A DNA stretch of 64,000 nucleotides from JAGNZR01 sp051646055 (lineage in GTDB: Bacteria > Fusobacteriota > Fusobacteriia > Fusobacteriales > Fusobacteriaceae), in assembly GCA_051646055.1 (NCBI GenBank), contig JBOFCM010000110.1, forward strand, positions 20,209 to 84,208, in the 5' to 3' direction. The notes beneath the pieces are model-generated. The model worked only from the letters and a program-made list of their open reading frames with translations. It had not been told where the DNA came from and ran no database searches. Shown here piece by piece: positions 59,686-64,000 of this stretch (positions within the stretch are counted from its first letter, which is position 1; every line of letters begins with the position of its first letter). The position numbers and the translations under genes were made by a program.

Positions 59686-61083
59686 TTGAATATTTATTCT
59701 AACTTTCCTTTGGGAGAGAGAAGTATAAAAGAGTTTGCGAGAGTTCTTCTTCCTGAACTCCAGGATAAAGATGTATATGGGGAATTTTCCCAGACAGCAG
59801 AGGAGATAACTTTGAAACTCAGAATAGATGGGGTAGAAAAGAAGTTTATCTACCAGAATCTAGAATCTAAGATAGATGATGTGAAGATAATTATTTTTAA
59901 GACTGCTCTCCTGAAATTTTGTGAAAAAACTCTTCCTTGGGGAGGACTCATAGGGGTTAGGCCTACCAAAGTTGTAAAAAGGCTGAGAAGCGTAGGTTAC
60001 CAATATTCTGAAATTTCAGATATTCTTCAAAAGGTATATCTGGTAACTCTGGAAAAAGCTGAGCTCCTTATAAAAATCTACCAGAAAGAGCTGGAACTTA
60101 TGAACAGTGAGGCAACCAGCATCTATATAGGAATCCCTTTCTGCCCTACCAAGTGCAGATACTGCTCCTTTGCATCCTATGAGATAGGAGGACCAGTAGG
60201 AGAGCGTTATTATGCTGGATTTGTAGATACTCTCCTCAAGGAGATAGAGCTTACAGGGAAACTGGTAAAGGATAAAAACATGAGGATAGAATCTATCTAT
60301 ATAGGGGGAGGAACTCCCAGCACTCTTAGGGAGAAGGATCTGGAGAGAGTTCTCCAGGCAGTAAATACCCACATAGATAGAACCCATCTGAGAGAGTATA
60401 CTTTCGAGGCTGGAAGAGAGGACAGTATAACAGAGGAAAAACTGGAGATAGCCAAAAAATATGGAATCGACAGGATGAGTCTGAATCCTCAGACCTTCAA
60501 TGAAGGCACCCTGGAAAAAATTAACCGTAAAATGGATCTGGAGAACTTCGACAGATGCTACCATAAGATGAAGGAGCTGGGATTCATTATAAATATGGAT
60601 ATAATTCTGGGACTGCCGGGAGAGAGTGACAGGGAGATAGTGGAAACTCTCAATATGATAGAACGGTATGATATAGAGAACCTTACAGTTCACTCTCTGG
60701 CTCTGAAAAAAGCCTCTGTCCTCTTTAAGGATGAAAATACAGAGGTCAACAGTATCAGCAGAGAAACTGTGGAAGAGAGAGTAAATCAGCTTCTAGAGAG
60801 AAGAGGGATGCACCCATACTATATCTATCGTCAGAAAAACAGTGCTGACTGGGGAGAAAATGTAGGCTTTGCCAAGACAGGCTATGAGTCTCTATTCAAT
60901 ATGGAGATGATAGAGGAGAACCAGAATACCATAGGAATCGGAGGGGGAGCTATCAGCAAGAGGATAAGCAGAGACCACGAATCCCGTGATGAGATTGAGA
61001 GACTGGTGAATCCCAAGGATCCCGCAACTTATATCAGGGAGATGGAGGAGAGATTCCATGAAAAGGTTAAACTTTTTTCTTAA
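59686..61083 (+). CDS. hemZ: HemZ family coproporphyrinogen dehydrogenase-like radical SAM protein
   Basis: A 465-residue HemN-related radical SAM protein with the long N-terminal domain of B. subtilis HemZ. The cluster motif is Cys153, Cys157 and Cys160 in GIPFCPTKCRYCSFASYEIGG; YIGGGTPST and MDIILGLPGE follow. I start it at a TTG at 59686, after GGAGGTGGAAT, since no in-frame ATG is better placed. HemZ proteins are assigned to oxygen-independent coproporphyrinogen III oxidation, though for several HemN relatives this activity is unproved. It overlaps the next gene by 26 bases. Confidence 0.85.
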   Translation: MNIYSNFPLGERSIKEFARVLLPELQDKDVYGEFSQTAEEITLKLRIDGVEKKFIYQNLESKIDDVKIIIFKTALLKFCEKTLPWGGLIGVRPTKVVKRLRSVGYQYSEISDILQKVYLVTLEKAELLIKIYQKELELMNSEATSIYIGIPFCPTKCRYCSFASYEIGGPVGERYYAGFVDTLLKEIELTGKLVKDKNMRIESIYIGGGTPSTLREKDLERVLQAVNTHIDRTHLREYTFEAGREDSITEEKLEIAKKYGIDRMSLNPQTFNEGTLEKINRKMDLENFDRCYHKMKELGFIINMDIILGLPGESDREIVETLNMIERYDIENLTVHSLALKKASVLFKDENTEVNSISRETVEERVNQLLERRGMHPYYIYRQKNSADWGENVGFAKTGYESLFNMEMIEENQNTIGIGGGAISKRISRDHESRDEIERLVNPKDPATYIREMEERFHEKVKLFS

Positions 61084-61561
61084 AATTTTTGCAGTTATGT
61101 TTTTTCTCTTAAATGCTGGTGTCTACGGCGAGGGAAAAATTATATATGGAAACAACACCCTATTAAACCGGGAGATGAAGCTGGATATCAATCGGGCTAC
61201 CCAGGAGGAGATGCTTCGTAACGGAATATCTGCTGGTTATGTGGCTAAAATTTCTGAATACAGGGAGATTACAGGAGGGTTCAGTGAACTCTCAGAAATG
61301 AAGAGAATCAAGGGGATAGGAGAGGCCACCTACCAGAAACTGAGTAAAAAATTTAAGGTAGAGGGAGAATTCCTCCCTAAAAGATACAATATAAACAAGT
61401 CAGATGACAAAGCTCTAGGTTATCTAGGGTACTCCAAAGAGGAGATAAAAAATATCAGAAAACATATAGCCCAAGAGGGAAAAATTCAAAACAATATCCA
61501 GCTTATGAAGCTGATATCTAAGAAAAAATATGAGAAACAGAGAGACTTTATAGATTATTAG
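61058..61561 (+). CDS. Secreted helix-hairpin-helix protein (ComEA-like)
   Basis: A 167-residue protein with a signal peptide (residues about 1-25, ending VYGEG) and a ComEA-type double HhH motif (LDINRATQEEMLRNGISAGYVAKISEYREITGGFSELSEMKRIKGIGEATYQKLSKKF). A second, weaker helical repeat follows (YNINKSDDKALGYLGYSKEEIKNIRKHI). ComEA binds incoming DNA in the periplasm; whether this one does is unknown, and no other competence genes are present. GGAGGAGAG precedes its ATG inside hemZ. Confidence 0.8.
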   Translation: MKRLNFFLKIFAVMFFLLNAGVYGEGKIIYGNNTLLNREMKLDINRATQEEMLRNGISAGYVAKISEYREITGGFSELSEMKRIKGIGEATYQKLSKKFKVEGEFLPKRYNINKSDDKALGYLGYSKEEIKNIRKHIAQEGKIQNNIQLMKLISKKKYEKQRDFIDY

Positions 61562-61571
61562 GAGGTAAAAA

Positions 61572-62453
61572 ATGGACAGAATAATAAGAGGAATCAGCAG
61601 AAATGCCAGATTTTTCGTAACAGATACAACAGAGATAGTGAGGGAAGCTCTGGCTATGCACGAGTGTACTCCTGGAGCTATCTACAGCTTCGGAAAGTTC
61701 CTTACGGCCGGAATAATAATGGGAGCTACCCTGAAGGGGGAAGATGTCCTTACTCTGAGAACAGATACAGACGGTCTTGTTGGGCAGATGCTTCTTACAG
61801 TGAATGGCAAGGGAGATGTAAAGGGGTATATTCAGAACCCTGGTGCACAGTATCTTCAGGTGGCAACAGAGCATAAGGTCTCTGATTTCCTGGGAACAGG
61901 AGCCCTGAGAGTAATAAAAGATATGGGACTGAAAGATCCTTATTCTGGAGTATCAGATATGACAACAGGAGATCTTGCCCAGGATATAGCTTATTATTAC
62001 CATGTTTCTGAGCAGATACCTACGGTTATATCCCTAGGAGTTAGTATAGATGGGGAAGGGAATATAGTTTCTGCAGGGGGATATATGATCCAGCTTCTTC
62101 CAGATGCCGATGATGATTTTATAGATAAACTGGAAGAGAAGATAAAAGCCATAAGAAACTTTACAGAACTTCGTCAGGGAGGAATGGACCTGGAGAGAAT
62201 AATTCACCTTCTATACGAGGATATGGAGGATGAAAAAGGAGAAAAGCTGATAGAGGAGTATGAGATACTGGAGGAGAAAAAAGTTCAGTACCTTTGCAAC
62301 TGTAGCAGAGAGAAGTTTCATAGTGGAGTAGTTACTCTGGGGAAAAAAGAGATAGATGAGATTATTCAGGAGAAGGGAAGCCTGGATGTAGAGTGTCACT
62401 TCTGCAGAAAGATATACTCTTTCAACTCTGAGGATTTCAAAGATATGAAATAG
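61572..62453 (+). CDS. hslO: Redox-regulated molecular chaperone Hsp33
   Basis: Chaperone switched on by oxidative unfolding, 293 residues. The N-terminal core shows NARFFVTDTTEIVREALAMHECTPGA and the C-terminal redox switch has Cys242-x-Cys244 and Cys275-x2-Cys278 (YLCNCSREKF; ECHFC), the complete zinc-binding set. AGGAGG lies 8 bases before the ATG, 10 bases after the HhH gene. Confidence 0.95.
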   Translation: MDRIIRGISRNARFFVTDTTEIVREALAMHECTPGAIYSFGKFLTAGIIMGATLKGEDVLTLRTDTDGLVGQMLLTVNGKGDVKGYIQNPGAQYLQVATEHKVSDFLGTGALRVIKDMGLKDPYSGVSDMTTGDLAQDIAYYYHVSEQIPTVISLGVSIDGEGNIVSAGGYMIQLLPDADDDFIDKLEEKIKAIRNFTELRQGGMDLERIIHLLYEDMEDEKGEKLIEEYEILEEKKVQYLCNCSREKFHSGVVTLGKKEIDEIIQEKGSLDVECHFCRKIYSFNSEDFKDMK

Positions 62454-62468
62454 AAGATTGGAGGAAAA

Positions 62469-63257
62469 ATGAGAGAATATACTAAACCTGTGGATACCCA
62501 CTGTCATATAGATAATGCCCAATATGACGGGGACAGAGGGGAGATAATAGAAAATATAAAAAACAGCCTGCTTTTTGCAGTGAATATCGGATACGATATC
62601 CCCTCTTCAGAGGAGAGTATGAAACTGGCCCTGGAGAATGACAATATTTTTGCTTCGGTAGGTATCCATCCCACAGATATAGGGGATGAGTGGACTGTTG
62701 AAACAGAAAAAAAGCTGGAAGAGATGGGGAAGCAGGAGAAAGTAGTAGCCATAGGAGAGATAGGACTGGACTACCACTGGATGACCAAACCAAAAGAGAC
62801 TCAGAAGCTCTGGTTCAGAAAGCAGATGGAACTGGCAGAAAAGCTGGGAAAACCTGTGGTTGTACATACAAGGGAAGCTACCCATGATACTGTGGAGATA
62901 CTGAAGGAGTTTCCAGGAGTAAGGGGAGTTTTGCACTGCTACCCTGGATCTTACGAGACAGCCTGTGAAATCATGGAGAACTACTATTTCGGAGTGGGAG
63001 GTGTCCTCACCTTTAAGAACTCTAAAAAATCTGTAGAGTTTGTAAAAGAGATGCCTTTGGAGAGGATAGTCCTGGAGACAGACTCCCCATACCTGACACC
63101 TGAGCCCAACAGAGGAAAGCGGAATACTCCCCTGAATGTGGAGCATGTGGCCAGAAAAATAGCCCAAATAAAAGGGATGACCTATGAAGAAGTAGTGGAG
63201 ATAACAGACAGAAATGCCATAAAATTATATGGGGTGGAGAGATGTTTTCAGGAATAG
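62469..63257 (+). CDS. tatD: TatD family metal-dependent deoxyribonuclease
   Basis: A 262-residue metallo-hydrolase. The metal ligands are visible in VDTHCHID, GEIGLDYHW, PVVVHTREA, GVLHCYPG and ETDSPYLTPEPNRGKRNTP. TatD proteins have 3'-5' DNase activity in repair or DNA breakdown; YcfH/YabD-type members are close. It overlaps acpS by 16 bases. Confidence 0.93.
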   Translation: MREYTKPVDTHCHIDNAQYDGDRGEIIENIKNSLLFAVNIGYDIPSSEESMKLALENDNIFASVGIHPTDIGDEWTVETEKKLEEMGKQEKVVAIGEIGLDYHWMTKPKETQKLWFRKQMELAEKLGKPVVVHTREATHDTVEILKEFPGVRGVLHCYPGSYETACEIMENYYFGVGGVLTFKNSKKSVEFVKEMPLERIVLETDSPYLTPEPNRGKRNTPLNVEHVARKIAQIKGMTYEEVVEITDRNAIKLYGVERCFQE

Positions 63258-63631
63258 GAAATGATATAATCGAGATAGAGAGAATAAAACAGGCTCTGAG
63301 CAGACCGGGATTTCGTCAAAGAGTATTTACAGAGAGGGAGATAGAAGAGATAGGGAACAAAGGGGATAAGACAGAATCCTATGCTGGAAAGTTTGCTGCC
63401 AAGGAAGCTGTGGCCAAGGCTTTCGGCACAGGAGTGAGAGGTTTTGATCTGAGAGACATTGAGGTTCTGGGGGACGAACTGGGAAAACCGGTAGTCCACC
63501 TTGGGGGGAATCTTGCAGAAAAGTATATGAACCATAAAATAGAGCTAAGTATCTCCCACTGCAAAGAGTATGCAGCGGCAGTGGCGATACTATTCCAAAG
63601 GAGAGAGGAAAATGATGCAGCAGTTTTATGA
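63242..63631 (+). CDS. acpS: Holo-[acyl-carrier-protein] synthase
   Basis: Transfers phosphopantetheine from CoA to the acyl carrier protein. At 129 residues it is the usual AcpS length. IGNDIIEIERIKQAL (metal Asp), FTEREI, and YAGKFAAKEAVAKAFGTG are characteristic; SISHCKEYAAAVA ends the active site. The ATG has GGGGTGGAGAG upstream inside tatD. Confidence 0.95.
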   Translation: MFSGIGNDIIEIERIKQALSRPGFRQRVFTEREIEEIGNKGDKTESYAGKFAAKEAVAKAFGTGVRGFDLRDIEVLGDELGKPVVHLGGNLAEKYMNHKIELSISHCKEYAAAVAILFQRREENDAAVL

Positions 63632-64000
63632 AAAATTGGATGACTATATAAAAGCAGGAACCTATAGAGATGACGGACTGGATATTTTGGAATTTGCCCT
63701 GGAGAAGTTGGGGGCGGTTCCAGAAGAGGTTATCCAGCATATCTCAAAAAAAACCGGAATATGGGATCTGACCCTGAGAAATACCATGGAATTTTATCCC
63801 CGTTTCAGAAATCTAAAGGAGCGACGTCATCTGGTGATAACAGTGTGCCACGGACGAAACTGTGGCCCTACTAACCGTGAACTTATGGCGGCTCTGGAGG
63901 AGTATATGGAAGAGGTAGGGAAAGAGGAGCTCTTGAGGAGAAATCCAGAGATAGAGCACCTGAAATTTGATACCCAGCACTGTTTTGCTAAATGCAATAA
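63612..64000 (+). CDS. NuoE-like [2Fe-2S] thioredoxin-fold subunit, 5' part
   Basis: A frame open from the ATG at 63612 (after GGAGAGAGG, overlapping acpS by 20 bases) to the window end, 129 codons. Residues 20-75 look like the NuoE N-terminal helical region. The iron-sulfur ligands are Cys79, Cys84, Cys124 and Cys128 (TVCHGRNCGP; TQHCFAKCN), the C-x4-C and C-x3-C pattern of NuoE/HydA-gamma proteins. It is probably part of an NAD(P)H-linked oxidoreductase or electron-bifurcating hydrogenase continuing outside the window. Confidence 0.85.
   Translation, partial: MMQQFYEKLDDYIKAGTYRDDGLDILEFALEKLGAVPEEVIQHISKKTGIWDLTLRNTMEFYPRFRNLKERRHLVITVCHGRNCGPTNRELMAALEEYMEEVGKEELLRRNPEIEHLKFDTQHCFAKCN

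Noticed and set aside
60016..60693. Minus-strand reading frame of 225 codons inside hemZ
   Set aside because: It is a shadow of the radical SAM domain, without start signals or recognisable domains.
1..64000. CRISPR arrays, insertion sequences, prophage genes, tRNA or rRNA
   Set aside because: I found no regularly spaced repeats, transposase or integrase motifs, cloverleaf-like segments or rRNA-like sequence on either strand.

Overview
The window is an AT-rich, gene-dense chromosomal segment that reads as Fusobacterium or a close relative. It combines a Gram-negative envelope (TonB/ExbBD, a TonB-dependent receptor, TolC/RND efflux, HldD heptose epimerase, a PagL-like outer-membrane enzyme, many lipoproteins) with genes common in low-GC Gram-positives (RNase Y, HemZ, an anti-sigma/STAS pair). 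It carries the anaerobic heme-breakdown set known from F. nucleatum. I see no rRNA, tRNA, insertion sequence, prophage or CRISPR array. The species assignment is inference from gene content.

Layout. 1-2.6 kb: 3' end of recG, then proS. 2.6-7.6 kb (minus): a chain obg-miaA-lipoprotein-anti-sigma kinase-STAS protein-rny. 7.8-10.9 kb: a glycogen debranching enzyme facing a LysM/M23 peptidase. 11.1-11.2 kb (minus): an unannotated small-RNA candidate with an ECF-type promoter, two UCUCCCC loops and a terminator. 11.3-21.9 kb: a heme uptake and anaerobic heme degradation locus of eleven genes in two divergent operons, with consensus promoters and four copies of a candidate operator between them. 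21.9-29.2 kb: truA, a TolC-adaptor-RND efflux operon, corA. 29.3-34.2 kb: envelope genes, a CCA-adding enzyme, a split chromate transporter and a YhcH-family protein. 34.3-38.8 kb: nnrD, truB, typA, an ankyrin lipoprotein. 38.8-45.3 kb (minus): a putative glycoside hydrolase lipoprotein, a racemase-like protein, recR, a small coiled-coil protein, pfkA, and accDA with a candidate operator pair around its promoter. 45.5-49.2 kb: a chorismate-mutase fusion of unknown function, a lipoprotein, citC and citXG. 49.4-55.9 kb: a pseudouridine synthase, ligA, secA, a lipoprotein. 56-64 kb: a CWC-PHP fusion, hldD, uppP, xth, hemZ, a secreted HhH protein, hslO, tatD, acpS, and a NuoE-like protein cut by the window end.

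How the genes work together. The heme locus forms a complete path: outer-membrane receptor energised by TonB-ExbB-ExbD, periplasmic binding protein and FecCD-type importer, then HutW (anaerobic heme ring opening), a flavodoxin and the HutX carrier in the cytosol, plus an ABC exporter-type protein of unknown cargo. The small RNA lies just downstream of that operon. Its loops are complementary to the ribosome-binding sites of several envelope genes in the window, including the heme receptor, the RND adaptor and a lipoprotein. This suggests, without proving, an envelope-stress RNA of the FoxI/FoxJ kind described in F. nucleatum. Most convergent gene pairs share bidirectional hairpin terminators, and tight translational overlaps (ATGA, TAATG) define the operons.
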